From Trichoderma breve (taxonomy: Eukaryota > Ascomycota > Sordariomycetes > Hypocreales > Hypocreaceae): DNA of 64,000 nt. Shown here one piece after another: positions 47,379 through 59,332 of this stretch. The stretch covers positions 186,001 to 250,000 of the forward strand of contig NC_079234.1 in NCBI RefSeq assembly GCF_028502605.1, given 5' to 3'. Every line of letters starts with the position of its first letter. Position 1 is the first letter of the stretch. Under the pieces are notes generated by a model. That model was given only the letters and a program-made list of their open reading frames with translations, ran no database searches and had not been told where the DNA came from. A program made the position numbers and the translations under genes.

Positions 47379-49414
47379 CTACTGGGTGGCCTCCTCAGCA
47401 TCCTTTTCTCTTCGTATTGACGAGAACTCCGTCTCAAAGTCAATTTCGGAGGTGGGAATAAGTTTCGACTTGAAGAATATTTTGAAGAAAACATATAGAA
47501 CTGCGCGGACATGTTAACCCAGAGTTCTGCAGGTGAGACTCGGAGCGTTGTGTATAATACGTACCAATAAAGATAAAAACGTTAAGATAGCAAGTCAAAA
47601 ACCCAGCGGCCGTAAAATTTCCTTTTACGAACACATCGAAGCCTAGGCGCGTTTGTAAGACTTGGTGCCAACCTGCATGCCCCAGACTCCAGAGATAACA
47701 TACCTGAAAAGAGGATGACGAGGCTCACCACGAACATAGTAGCCCATGAAACATATGGCTGCAACGGACTTTTGTACGGAAGTGCTGCATAGGTTATTAG
47801 CTTGGGTCGTAATGCACGAGCGCTCATTAGACGGATAGAACTCACCATCTCTTGAATAGCCTTGCTTTTTGAGTCCGGCGTAGAAACGTAGATAAGTAGC
47901 CTCAATGACTACCCAGCCGATCAAACCGGAAACGGTAGTGATATTGACGAACCAACCGAATACCACAGATGTGTTATTGGCAACGTTTAGGTAAACAAGA
48001 GGCAGCAAAACGCAAGTCAACCCAATGGCATAGTGAGGCGTTCCAAATCGATTGCACCGTTGAAAGATTCGGGGTGCATGTCCATCGCAGCTGAGGCCAT
48101 ACAGTGTCCGCGAGGCGATGAAGATGCAAGCCGAGCCACTGCTAATAGCAGAAGTGCAGACGATGGCATTAATAATTGACGGAACGACTTTAACGCCGGA
48201 TCGCTGGAATGCAATAACAAAGGGAGACTGCTGAGCTGTGCCCGTAGAAATGGAAAGAGATGGGTCATTGTATGGACTGTTTAGGAGCAGACATGAGTAT
48301 ATGATTCAAGCTAGTTGACGTTGAAGAGGAAACTTACACAATGAGGCCAACGATGAAGATGCTAAGAACGTAAAATAGCAAGACTCTGTAAAACGTCTTT
48401 TTTGTCGCCGCCGGGATGATCTTCCGAGGTGCCCGGGTTTCCGACCCGGAGATTGCCACCACTTGGATGTTGCCGTAGCTGAACGCTGCTGTAAGCATAA
48501 TCTTCCAGAAGGCTAGAAAGCGTCCTGCCGATCCAGTTTTTATGTATTCGTTGAACGCTCCAGGATGCTTCCAATACCGGAACCCTAAGCGATCATGATT
48601 TGGCGCTCCTCCCAGATCAATCACCAAGCCACCGATGATGAGACCGAGAATGAGCATAATCTTCAAGGATGCGAAAACGACTTCGGACTTGATGCTTGTT
48701 AACACTGTGCTGTATCTGAAACTTGTGCATATAATATCATACCTCGCCATATAAACGTACACCGCAAAGGTTCAGGGTGACGATGACAACTAAGAAGATA
48801 GTGATCCAAACACCTGGATTAATAGAGTCATTCCAGAATTGAATCACGGTAGCAGCGGCACTGATCTCTGCAGGCACAGTGATGGCCATGGTATACCCTA
48901 ACCCCGCGCGTAAGCATTGGGAATAAGAAATCGTCTGTGTAGTGACATAACACGATGGGAATGTGACAAGAAAACTCACAGAAGTTCCAACCTGTGGCCG
49001 CACCAAGTGCCGGCTCTACGAATTTGGTTGCATGTCGGATAAATCCACCAGTTCCGGGCATGAATGCGGTAATCTCTCCCGTCGTATATGCAACCCCGGC
49101 AGTGACAAACCCCATTACGATGTACGCCAGCAGTGCCCCAGCTGGGCCCGCGGTTGCAATTGCTTGTCCTGACCCTAAGAAAAGACCGGTACCCTGTTCG
49201 ACGCGGTTAGAAGCCGTTGAGACAAAGTATCGCCATGATTTCATCAAGAGAAACTGCATTAACATACGATCATTCCTGCAATAGCAATCATGTTGATGTG
49301 GCGAGAACTGAGGTCCCGCTTGAGGCCCCCAGCCTCTATGGCGATCATAGAAACTTCTCCATTGGAGGGCGTGTCAACTTCGACACTGCGCTCCAAGTCT
49401 TTCTCAAGTGCCAT
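47379..49414 (-). CDS. Amino-acid permease, fungal YAT/GAP type
   Basis: Plasma-membrane amino-acid:proton symporter of 525 aa. Eight exons rebuilt by hand (49414-49268, 49193-48980, 48897-48743, 48687-48338, 48276-47846, 47784-47704, 47642-47565, 47500-47379), total 1578 nt. N-terminal SSRHINMIAIAGMIGTGLFLGSG is the family signature. GEITAFMPGTGGFIRHATKFVEPALGAATGWNFWYTMA and VVAISGSETRAPRKIIPAATKKTFYRVL follow, with SCDGHAPRIFQRCNRFGTP in the later loop. The tail ends KDAEEATQ. The gene is much more intron-rich than its neighbours. The specific amino acid is not predictable. Confidence 0.92.
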
Positions 49415-50146
49415 TGAGCTGTACGACAGAGGTCGGCGGCTTGGAATACGCGGGTGCGTTTACTCCGTACAGTACGTCGGGTTGGACGGAAGATGTCTTT
49501 GATGATTCAAACTGCGCTTTCGCGAGTTCTCTCACATACGGCTCTGAGTATAACAAGGTTGAGTTGTGAACATCATGCGTGAAATTGAGAGCGGCGGAAA
49601 CGAGTCGTAAGCAGCAGGGAGTGGTGGCTTGTAATACTATCGTACGGTAGCGATAATGAAGACCCTTGTGAGCAAGGATGTCTTTTTTCCGTTGTTGCAT
49701 TTGGAGGGGATTTGATCTTGTTCAAATACTTGTCGCCGTTATCACATCCGCATATCATTCCGACACCTTGCACTCCGCCCACACCTCGCCTTCTTTGTTG
49801 GTTCCTTCGAATGCGCGCGTTCGTGGCAATTGACTTGATAACCTGCCATGGTATCCGATAGTTCATATCGATTAGCTAGTTGAGATCTGCCACCAGAGAG
49901 CGTTTGAACACCGTCGCCGGCGTCTTTCTATCTGGTTTGAATCGCCGGTCTGACCGCCCTAGTACGCGTTTACTCCACACGCGACACTCTTAGTCAAGAT
50001 AACGAGGCCTTGGTGTGAGGCATAGAATATGGAGCTCTATGTAAATAAGTCACATCTTCGCTGTGGTTGATAACCCGGAGACTTCAGAGGATATTCTATA
50101 TGTTATCGCATTGAATTTCATTTTATCTGTCATCAATAATTCCACC
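49415..50146. other. Intergenic 0.73 kb, divergent promoters
   Basis: Between the amino-acid permease and the TIGR04076 gene. Contains TACTCCGTAC (49461-49470) and GC-rich words around 49910-49960. No coding signal I can support. Confidence 0.45.
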
Positions 50147-50582
50147 ATGGCCCACACAGATACCAAAGACGACTCGTTTCAACTTTACGACCTTCGTGTC
50201 GAAGTTGTATGCCCCCCAGGCAAACGAATCATGTGTGGGGCAAAAGAAGGGGATTTCTTTACTCTTCAAGGAGAAATGATCTATTTACCGCCAAACCAGG
50301 GTATCAGTATATATTCGCTAGGTAAAACACCATTCTGTGCTTCGTGTCTTTACATCCGTATTTGTGTATATATATAAAAGTCCAAGACGCTGATGAGAGA
50401 TAGCCACTGTTATCCCACTCCTTCCTGCAAAACAAAGAGTTACGGCTGCAAATGACTGGATGACAACCGATGCCTTGATAGCGTGTCCTGATCCAAATTG
50501 CCCTTCGCAGCTGAAGATTATCAGGGAGGGCGTTCGCACATTCAGCCATTCTGAAACAACTGTAGTCCCGCTACATCCTTGA
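50147..50582 (+). CDS. TIGR04076-like small protein
   Basis: Predicted 117-aa soluble protein in two exons (50147-50321, 50404-50582; 354 nt). It reads FQLYDLRVEVVCPPGKRIMCGAKEGDFF, then GISIYSLATVIPLLPAKQR across the splice, NDWMTTDALIACPDPNCPSQLKI and TFSHSETTVVPLHP. This matches the fungal form of the TIGR04076 family, small proteins of unknown function found in bacteria and fungi. Four conserved Cys (VVCPPG, IMCG, ACPDPNCP) could bind metal (inference). The ATG at 50147 sits in a good context (CCACCATGG); an upstream in-frame extension is less likely. Confidence 0.78.
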
Positions 50583-50695
50583 TAGATAGGACATATTGGG
50601 TTCATAGTTAGAAAAAATGGTGAATAGGAGAAAGCTACATGTATTCAATAGTCTCATCAATGCATAAAGCTCCATTGATGATGGGCAGGTTGATA

Positions 50696-52772
50696 TCAGG
50701 CTAATAAAACACCGTTTTGAGTATTAAATGCGGCGCTTGATAATATATCGGCCCATGCACCGTCGTCTGTGAATAACGGGTCAAGGTCGGTGTGCTGAAA
50801 AATGAACACTTCGGGGAGAGGTTGATCAAGAGACTGGGGCATGGCTTGACCGACTTCCAATGGTAGAAAGGGAAGTCTTGTTGAGTTGATGTCGTTTTGA
50901 TCCAGTGACGTCTGCCTATCGCTATTTGAAAATTTCGCGATTGGTGTCGGTTGTTCTGTCCTTCTTCTCTGGGAAAGTTTGGTGGCAATATTATGAAGGA
51001 ATCTTGCTTGCAGCTCACAACTTGTGCCTGGGGCTGTCGCTTGTTGTGAGAAGGCTTGGGCAGCGGTACGAATGACATCTATTGTCGTGGCCTCTATCTC
51101 TTGAACGATAGTGTCAGGAGCAGACAAGAGGAGCTAATTGGATCGAATACCAACAATTAGTATCTCGAATTACTAGGAAATGCACAGCGTCAGGAAGCAT
51201 ACCTTGACAAGGAAAGCCGCGCTATAGGCAGTCATGACGTGTATCGAATCTTGGGCAAAATACAGCTGCCCCGAGTGACGCGATATCAACTTCAGCATGT
51301 CCATGGCTCCGGTAAATGCGGCCCATATTATGTCCAAGTGGAGAGATGAATCCGAGAATTCTGATGACAGCACGTCTTGTAATGGCAGAGAAAAGAGCTG
51401 TAGCCGAAAATGCGTCCCATAAAACCGTATCAAGAATTTGTGCGTCTCATCTTCTGAAGACTGCTTTTGTTCCACGTTTTGGATCCAATGGCGCTCCCAT
51501 CTCTCGATGCTGGCTTTCTTGAGCGAAAGCAGCGCCTCCGTATTCTCCAGCGGTACTCTTTCGCCTCGTCGAGAGTGAGGAGCATGGAGAGAAAATATTG
51601 AAGAACTCATTAGTCTCAAGGTAACAAATGCGCCAAGCAAATCGTCGTTTGGGTCCGCGATTGGGTCACCACACCAGGCCTCTATTGACTCTATAAATCC
51701 GTTTCGCTCAATCATCCACGGCCGTCCCGTTTGAAGGCTTATGCTAGAAGATATTAATGTTGGCCACGTGGTAATAGGTGTGCATCAAAACATACCTTCG
51801 GTCATATACAAATAACACAAACCACGTTCTCTCAATATTGCGAATTTCTCGTCGCCTTGTCTCATCTGCTGTAGCACGGCTAGCTGGGGAATAGGCCGTC
51901 AACTTATGCCATCCCATGTCCATACACATGCGGATAGCATATCCCAAGGAGGTCCAAGCTCTCGTGTCTTGTGGCTGCTTCCAGTAGGTGAGAATGAGGA
52001 TGGCCTGGACAATTTCTGTTGATTTGGCGCCATTCCGAAAACTTTCGGTGTAGAGGCCTTGTGCATGGTCGTATAGCGCATTGTACATGACAGGGTTGAA
52101 TGTCTTTGCGGACATTGCCAGAACGGCCGTGAAGAGGAAAGATGACTTCTGGCGCACATAGAGGAAAGTATGTAGATTTGGATCAAGTTGGCTGATGTAC
52201 GGATTAAGAACAATGATGAAACTACACTCTTGCATCAGTTTCTGAAGCGTCACTCTGGGAATCGCAATCACTAACTTCTCATAAAGGGATTTGGCAATGG
52301 AGAGGTTTAGTATTCCCATCTCAATTGGGTCTTCTGGCCGACTTGGAGATGATCTCTCGGGCGGCTCCAATGCATCGCCGTCTGTAGTACTTAGTATTCG
52401 CCGCAACGAAAACTTGCCTCTCATTGCCTCCTGATTGAGCAAACCAGACGGCTGCAAGTTGCCAGGCTCCTCAGCTGGCACACTCTCTGCAATCGAGGGA
52501 GTGTCACCGCTATAGTCCGGCGTCTTCTTCACAGCCGCATACGTGGAGGGCAATGCAGGCATATTCCGCTTAGAGATCCTACAAACATATCGTTAACCCA
52601 AACTCAGCGGCAAGTCATGTCTCACTTACTTTGTCCCAGGCTTCCGGCCTCTACGGTGCTGCTGGAACACGCAGTCAAGAGACTTTCGCGCACAACGCTC
52701 GCATTTAGAAGCCGGTTGGCTGCCCTGCCGGCATTTCATCTTTACTTTTCGACATGGGAGACAAGCATTCAT
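50696..52772 (-). CDS. Zn2Cys6 transcription factor with fungal_trans domain
   Basis: Nuclear regulator of 634 aa in four exons (52772-52630, 52578-51796, 51743-51203, 51133-50696; 1905 nt). The binuclear zinc cluster opens the protein: CLPCRKVKMKC, then CERCARKSLDC, followed by a basic RRGRKPGTK linker. The middle homology domain has GYAIRMCMDMGWHKL, RNIERTWFVLFVYDRR and SISLQTGRPWMI. The C-terminal part is acidic and Gln-rich with PLPEVFIFQHTDLDPLF as a possible activation segment. It diverges from the aldo-keto reductase gene across 0.66 kb, making that gene a natural target candidate (inference). Confidence 0.92.
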
Positions 52773-53428
52773 GGTGACGGCAATGTACAAACGCGTGTAG
52801 CCTAGCTGGTTCGCGACGACCCGATATGTCAGTTGGTGGTGGAGCAATCAACTCAGCCGCGGGACACAATAGCCAAGACGCGAAAACGATGGCATCCAAG
52901 GATCTGTGGAGCCTGTGGGCCTGATACAGATGCTAGTTCTCTTGCGGACTCCAGACAATCCGAAAGCAAGATTAGTCGTAGAACTTGGAGGATCCCGAGG
53001 AGGCGGTACGACGATTAGTGGTGCTCCGATATCAAGTTGACAACCCCGCATCACGATCTCAAGACGTTACTGGGCAATCAATCTCGAAGGAAAGACCTCA
53101 CACTAGATCCAGGCCTTCCGAGCACAGTCGAGACTACTGTGAACTCCCACTGCGGGGGGTGAGAGGCCGGCCGGCAACCTAAACAGCCGTTGGAACGCCG
53201 GTGGCTTTGACTTTGAAAGAGCGAGCTGGGGATTAACACCGCGGGTACAAAGTCGGATCACGAGGTTTTTGACGTGCTCCGAGTAGAAGAGTGATCTGCT
53301 CTTCGGCAAACCAAAAAGTCCTGGCCGGCTCAGTATATAATATCGCATTCGCATTAGCATACACGTCTGGAACTACAGAATTGAAGCGTACAAAGTTTTG
53401 GCTGCTCAAAATTAAGTATTTTTCGAAC
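52773..53428. other. Divergent promoter, Zn2Cys6 regulator and aldo-keto reductase
   Basis: About 0.66 kb shared 5' region, relatively GC-rich. CGG triplets are frequent (CCGCGGG near 52855-52861, GAGGCGG near 52998-53004, GCCGGCCGGC near 53165-53174), as expected for Zn2Cys6 sites. No specific operator can be assigned. Confidence 0.4.
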
Positions 53429-55391
53429 ATGGCCATCGCACAGCAAGGCGGCGGCGTGAGCACGGCGCACGTCAATATGATGACGGATACTATCATCGCC
53501 AACCTCCCTGCCGACGGCCTTCGCGTGGTGATGAGGGCACTTTTGGTACTATTTCCAGAAATCACACACGCTTTCGAATGTGAGACGAAGAAATTTGTCG
53601 AGCAGAGATCTGTGTCTTCGATAATAGGAAAAGACAAAAAGCCCAGTCTCCCCGAGCTGAACAAGACGCAGCAGATCGCTCGCAGTATGCTTGGATGTGG
53701 ACTATCGTTCAAAAGCCTTCAATTGTTCCAGAACTTGGTCGCTCAGGGAACGGTTCTCATATCAAGAACTAGCGATGACAGTCAATATGAACTATTTACC
53801 TTTTTGACGAGCGTGGATGGCGATATCGTGCAAGCCATGACTGCTGTTCAGAAGTCCCTTTTTATAGATACTGGCACGCGGGTAATGGATAATGGAGAGC
53901 ACGCATTGGTGGAAGCTCTCTATCACTCATTAACAAGCTGCTATGCTACTCTAAAAGCAACTGAGCATGATTATCCGTTCGGGAGAAGCCTAATATCCAC
54001 GGCTGGTATTCTTGGACTACCTCGACCTACGCTTCTAGATGCGCCTCAAGATCTCGGCAAACAGACCTCTATGATACCATTACCTCAACAGGCAAGAGAA
54101 ACCTTCCAATTAAATGGACGCACAGTTCCTCGAATATTCTCGGGGCTTTGGCAAATGTCTAGCCCTGCTTGGGGCGCTGCATCGTCCTCTAAGATTGTGG
54201 AACAATTCTCAAGTCATGTCCGGCAAGGATTTACAGCATTCGACATGGCTGATCATTATGGTGACGCTGAAGTCATATTTGTATGTTATGTTTACACTGG
54301 TTCAAACGATGCCCATCGCTTACACACTACAGGGGCGCTTTTCATCTCTGTACCCTCACAGGCAAACAATATTCACAGCAACAAAGTATTGCGTTTTCCA
54401 TCCGATGACTGTGTCTCGAGAGGCTGTACAAGCAAATGTCACCGAGCGATGCCGCCGATTGCAAACAGAGAAGATTAATCTGCTGCAGTTTCATTGGCAA
54501 TTTGTAAGAGCTCGAAGAATGGCCCCCTTACAGTAATGTGTTTCGTACTAACAGACATGAAGTATGAAAATCCGGATTATCTGAAAGCTCTCCGGTTTCT
54601 AACAGAAGACGATAGAGTTGAAACAGTTGGTCTCTGCAATTTTGATACAAAACATTTGCTTGAGGTGGTCCAATCTGGTATCAGAGTATCCACCAACCAA
54701 GTTCAGGTTCGACATAGCGATCGCTTTCACGATGAGAGAAGCAAATGATGAACATTCATCGCTGATATTGAAATAGTTTTCTCTCGTCGACTCTCGACCT
54801 GTCTTTGAAATGGGCAGCGCTTGTGAGGAACACAATATCAAGCTCTTAACATATGGCACGTTGGTACGTTTTCAAGTCGAAACTGATTCATATTTGACTG
54901 CATCGACACTGACTGATTTACCAATGAAGTGCGGTGGTTTCCTCGCCGACAAGTGGCTTGGAAAGCCCGAGCCAGATATATACGATGGATCAATCACACC
55001 AAGCCAGCGAAAGGTAAAGTGATAAGACAAAAAATACACTCCTTCGCCGCTGTATTACTGACGATACCAATTCCAGTATTTCGAAATGATACGCAGTTGG
55101 GGCGGCTGGAGTCTCTTCCAAGAATTGTTAACAGTGCTGCGTGTTATTGCCACAAAACACAAGGTCGGCATATCAAACGTCGCTACTCGCTGGGTATTGG
55201 ACTTTCCCTACGTTGGCGCCGTCATCGTTGGTGCACGTATGGGCATAAGCGAACACACAGATGAGAATTTGTCGAGTTTCGGCTGGTCTCTTGATCAATC
55301 CGATCGCGATGCAATTGAGGAGATCTTAATACGAAGTCGAAGGGCTGAGATATTCCAAAAGGTAGGTGATTGTGGAGCAGAGTATAGGTAG
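53429..55391 (+). CDS. Aldo-keto reductase with an extra N-terminal domain
   Basis: Predicted 550-aa protein in six exons (53429-54280, 54333-54503, 54563-54706, 54777-54863, 54930-55013, 55077-55391); every exon is a multiple of three, so all introns are phase 0. Residues about 1-220 are a helical domain that I cannot assign (ADGLRVVMRALLVLFPEIT, TSVDGDIVQAMTAVQKSLF). From about 221 an AKR barrel follows: FSGLWQM, catalytic Asp/Tyr in FDMADHYGDAE, Lys in IFTATKY, His in LLQFHWQF, and C-terminal RWVLDFPYVGAVIVGARMGISEH. NAD(P)H-dependent carbonyl reduction is expected. Substrate unknown. It is divergent from a Zn2Cys6 regulator. Confidence 0.85.
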
Positions 55392-55867
55392 AATCAACAT
55401 GGCAGTGGCACAAAGACTGTTGGTCCATGATATAGAGCCGGTCCGTGACTAGGCAAAGAGCGGCTGTTGAGCCATAGTAAATTATAATAAGTCGTGCTTT
55501 GAATTGAAGTATATTTTAAAGTCTTAAATCTGGTAACAAATCGTAATAGCAAATGCAATATTGTCTCGAGGCTTTTGCTTGGGGAAATTGATCTTAGAAG
55601 GTTCGCCATAACATTTGCTAATGTCATTTACAGCCCCGTTTCAAACATCCATCACATCCAACAGATGAGAGCTAGTTACACACCATGTGCTTGTGCTCGC
55701 ATAAACACGGGTGGAAATAATAAATGCCAATATAGAGAGTGGCAGTATTTTTATTACATGTATGTACGTGATAATATGACCCAAAAGAATCTGTATATAT
55801 AATTTTGCGCACCACTCTCCCTTTAATGTTCACTGTTCTATTAGATGCCAACCCGCTTCCCCGATGT
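55392..55867. other. Convergent 3' region 0.48 kb
   Basis: AT-rich region between the stops of the aldo-keto reductase and the Thr-rich secreted protein. No gene seen. Confidence 0.5.
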
Positions 55868-57266
55868 TTAAGGCGAACTAGCACCGGTCGACGCAACAGA
55901 AACCTTGGCTAGGAACCATGTAACTGGAGGCTGCGAAGAATGAGGGATAACAAACTGCAGCTGACACCTACCCAACTGGTCCACAGTGCTAGGATCAGTT
56001 GTAGCGGCAGTGTTGAAGTTCGTCGAGATGATATAGTAGCCACTTGCATCTTGTGTCGCCTGGCTCAAATACGTATCCACCACAGTAATCGAGCCGCAGT
56101 TGAGTTGGACATGAACACTACCCACCAAGCTGCTATCGGTGCTCGTTGAGGCGACCATGAAAGATTCGCTGTATGAGGAGCTTGGGTTTAATCCAAAGGA
56201 AGGGCTGGCCATAAAATACTGTCCAGTGGGCCCAATGTTGGTAATGTGGTAAGCATTGGAAATACCGTCTGGACTACCCGAGGTGCCCACCCCTGCGTTC
56301 ACCCATGCGGATGGAGAGCTATTGATGACGGTCCATCCGGTCAAACCAGAGGAGAAATCGCCGTTGGGGACGAGGTTCTGTGCCGGAGGCGAGACAGTGA
56401 CGGTGGCGGTCGTGGTAGCAGTCGTTGTGACGGTAGTAGAGACAGTGGCTGTAGTGGTGGCTGTGGTAGTTGAAACGCCATCGGTGAGTTCTGTCGCTAC
56501 GGTTTGCCATGCTGTTGCTGTAACGTGAGGTGTCGTCACTGAGGTCGAGGTCTGTTACTAGTCAGCGCCATCTCTGGCGGGCAAGATAGGGAAGGTATTA
56601 GAGAAAGATAAACATACCACTGTAACAGTCGAGCAAGGCGCCGTCTGAGAGATTGTAACCGTCTTAGGCGGAACACCAATACAGCTGCAGCCCGCTGTGA
56701 TGCGCTCGGGAGAGTACACGAAGCATTTGGTGACCATACACTTTGGCGGCTCTGGTTTTCCTCCTTGAGCGCCACGTTTTAACGGAGCAAGTGTTGTGGT
56801 AGGCGGTGGTTGCTGGTTCTGACTACCAGTGACAGTTACTGTCGTTGTTACGCTCTGGGTTGCTGTTGACGTCGCCATCTCTGTTTCTGTCTTGGTTATC
56901 GTTTCTAATAAAGAAGGAACCGTCGCTGTGTAAATAGTGGTTGTAGAGCTGACGAAGTCGGTTGATGGATTGGCAGTGCTAGTGACCCATGCTGTCTTTG
57001 TTCTACACGCAATAATATTAGAGATCGTGGCTCTTAAGCCAGGTATGTCGAGCGTATACTCACACCGTGGGTTTTACCACAGTTACTGTTTTTGTAACCG
57101 GAGTCAGCGCAGAGCAGTATGCAGATGCTGAATGGGAGTATTCTCTATCAGCAAAGCACTTGTATAGACTGTCGTCTCTGCACGAGCTTCGCTCGACAAG
57201 CTCCAATGGAGTTGCGGCCACGCTGGCGGCAAGCCCAAGGGCGCCAATAATAATCTTGTTTATCAT
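55868..57266 (-). CDS. Thr-rich secreted protein with C-terminal carbohydrate-binding-like domain
   Basis: Predicted 423-aa extracellular protein in three exons (57266-57064, 57002-56618, 56551-55868; 1272 nt). Signal peptide MINKIIIGALGLAASVAATP, then a Cys-containing segment (CRDDSLYKCFADREYS). Two Thr/Val-rich stretches with TTTATV-type repeats, likely O-glycosylated, flank a small Cys-rich module (KCMVTKCFVYSPERITAGCSC). The C-terminal 150 residues start NLVPNGDFSSGLTGWTV, the opening of CBM4_9/galactose-binding-like jelly rolls. It may act in the cell wall or in adhesion. No catalytic motif is seen. Confidence 0.8.
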
Positions 57267-58188
57267 TTTTGACGCCTTTAAAAAGGATATTAGAGACCTG
57301 ATAGATGAGAATACATGAGAAGAAGAATGTGGGTTCGCATGCCGTCAATAGCTCATAAAGGAGATCTCACGATGAAAATTACTAACTTCTCTATCCCTTG
57401 CAATCACCCTAAACCTCGACACGGGGTTCCCATGGCTCTATTGAATTAGGCATGAGTAGCTGGTCTAAAATCACGACACTCTTTGCGCTTTGATTGAACA
57501 AGGTTCGGTAAAAGACCCGCAAAGTGCTGGATGAGATCTATGTTGCTATTAATTACCCCTAATAGTACCACAAACTATTTACACTAGCGGGCACTAGTTT
57601 TGTTCAGCTCGTCGTAGTTCCTGGTTCTGTCTAGCGATACAAAGTAAACATTACTCCATGCTTCGTAGTCTAGGCCAATGAATCGAGATTTCGTCGCGTG
57701 GAAGTGGAGAAGCAATCTCGCAATAAACCAGGCCAACCGTTGGAAAAGTCGAGATTTTTAGCTTCAAGCAGCTGCCGCATTTTCATCCAGTCTAGGGAAA
57801 GATTGCACACGTCAGTGCATATATTTACCCTGGGGAAAGGCTCGTGTCCTCAAAGTACTGCTTCCATCAACCAAATCTAACGGATTTGGTAGGTACTAGG
57901 TAGGTAGATGCAGTTTTTGTTTATGAAGGTTGTGGCATGTTTCAATTTTGGACAGAGGCTACTATCTTCTTTCATTGGATCCTGCACGCTACACCATGGC
58001 CACTTAGGAGCATCTTGGGATGTCACAATATTGAATACCTGGGCCTGGTTTGATCTCTGATGCCTTCAGGCCATTGCTTGACCTTTCTAGCTATTGGAAA
58101 GTGCTTCCCAAACCCCTGCATACATATAGATGCACAATGCCGGTCTTTGGTGGTAACAGTTGCCATATATTCCCCGTCATACATCTTT
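57267..58188. other. Intergenic 0.92 kb
   Basis: Promoter of the Thr-rich secreted protein and 3' region of the cupin. It contains short TAGGTA repeats at 57888-57906. No supported gene. Confidence 0.45.
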
Positions 58189-58636
58189 TTACCAACCCTC
58201 ATCAAGCACCGTCAAGGCCTCATAACCGCCAGTCTTGACTACGTCAGTATCCACTACAAAAATAGCAATAGCCTGTGTGGACGTAGTTTTGCTAGTATTC
58301 TCTCCCACAGTATGATGACAGCCAGGGAGCTCTACAAAGCTTTGCCCAGGAGTGTACACCTTGGGAGGATTGCCGTTCATGCCGCTCAAAAGTTCGCCTG
58401 CAAGAACGTAGGCGACAACGGTGGCACCGCCGTGCCGATGTGGAGGAGTGAAACCATCAGGGGGGTAATCAAGATGGACACCGATGATGGATTTTCCAGG
58501 TGCATTGACCAGCTCATGGTCAAAGAGGACTTTAATGTCTTCTCGTGGCCGATTTCTATCCATACGGCATTATTAGTACAGTTCTTGGTTTTTGTCTTTA
58601 TCAAGGCACTTACGTTTTCGGCACTGAAGATGCCAT
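58189..58636 (-). CDS. Small single-domain cupin protein
   Basis: Predicted 129-aa protein in two exons (58636-58614, 58555-58189; 390 nt). The first exon encodes only MASSVPK plus two bases. The beta-barrel has cupin motif 1, PPHRHGGATVVAYVLAGEL (metal His-His-Glu-like), and motif 2, PGCHHTVGEN. FVVDTDVVKTGGYEALTVLD forms the C-terminus. Such small fungal cupins bind a divalent metal and act as dioxygenases, isomerases or stress proteins; the reaction cannot be told. It diverges from a quinone oxidoreductase 0.7 kb away. Confidence 0.85.
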
Positions 58637-59332
58637 GATGTTTGTTTGGATAACTTAAGGAGCTGTGGTAAACTGAAGTCAAAAGGTTTCGATGAATGAG
58701 TTATCAATTCCGCAACACTTCCAGCAACTGAGAAGCCATCGTCGTCTCTTATATAGAAATGAGCCATACACACAAGCCTGGAAAACTATAATGTCAGATT
58801 GTACTAGATGAGGCATGCGGGCCATCCGCAAGCTGCACACAACAATTGTCCGATGACTTGATTGACCCGTTAGATGGATAATCAGCCTCTGAGAGTTTTC
58901 CAACGTGCTACAGCTAAACATTCACTCGTCACTCGGGTCGGGTCAGTTCAGACTAGCCCCACACTCGGGTCGATTGTGGCTTTCCGGGCGACCGACCCGA
59001 ACAGACATGGATGTCATTACCCGAACCTTGTTCACATTATGGTCAGTGATCGTTGAGTGACGAAATATTCGGGAATTGTCATGGCAAATTCCATAAAAGT
59101 TTTCCTATTCTTTTTACTACCTTATGATCTGGTAGCCGGGCGAGGGGAGATAGCCGCAGTAACCAGGAAACCTCAAGTCATAAATTGTACAGCCATCCTC
59201 TCAACGGATATATGCTGCTACTATAAATCTCAGGGCATTTTCGTCTATAATCAAAAGGCTAAAGCTTACTCCCAATCCACGGATAACATTATCAGTACTT
59301 AATTATCTTTACTATCTATCCAGATCGACAAA
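58637..59332. other. Divergent promoter with CGGGTCG inverted repeats
   Basis: Shared 5' region of the cupin and the quinone oxidoreductase. Between 58927 and 59062 lie CGTCACTC and its inverted copy GAGTGACG as outer arms, with CGGGTCGGGTC (58934-58944), CGGGTCG (58965-58971) and CGACCCGA (58992-58999) inside. This is either a short inverted-repeat element or a set of Zn2Cys6-type sites. Confidence 0.4.
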
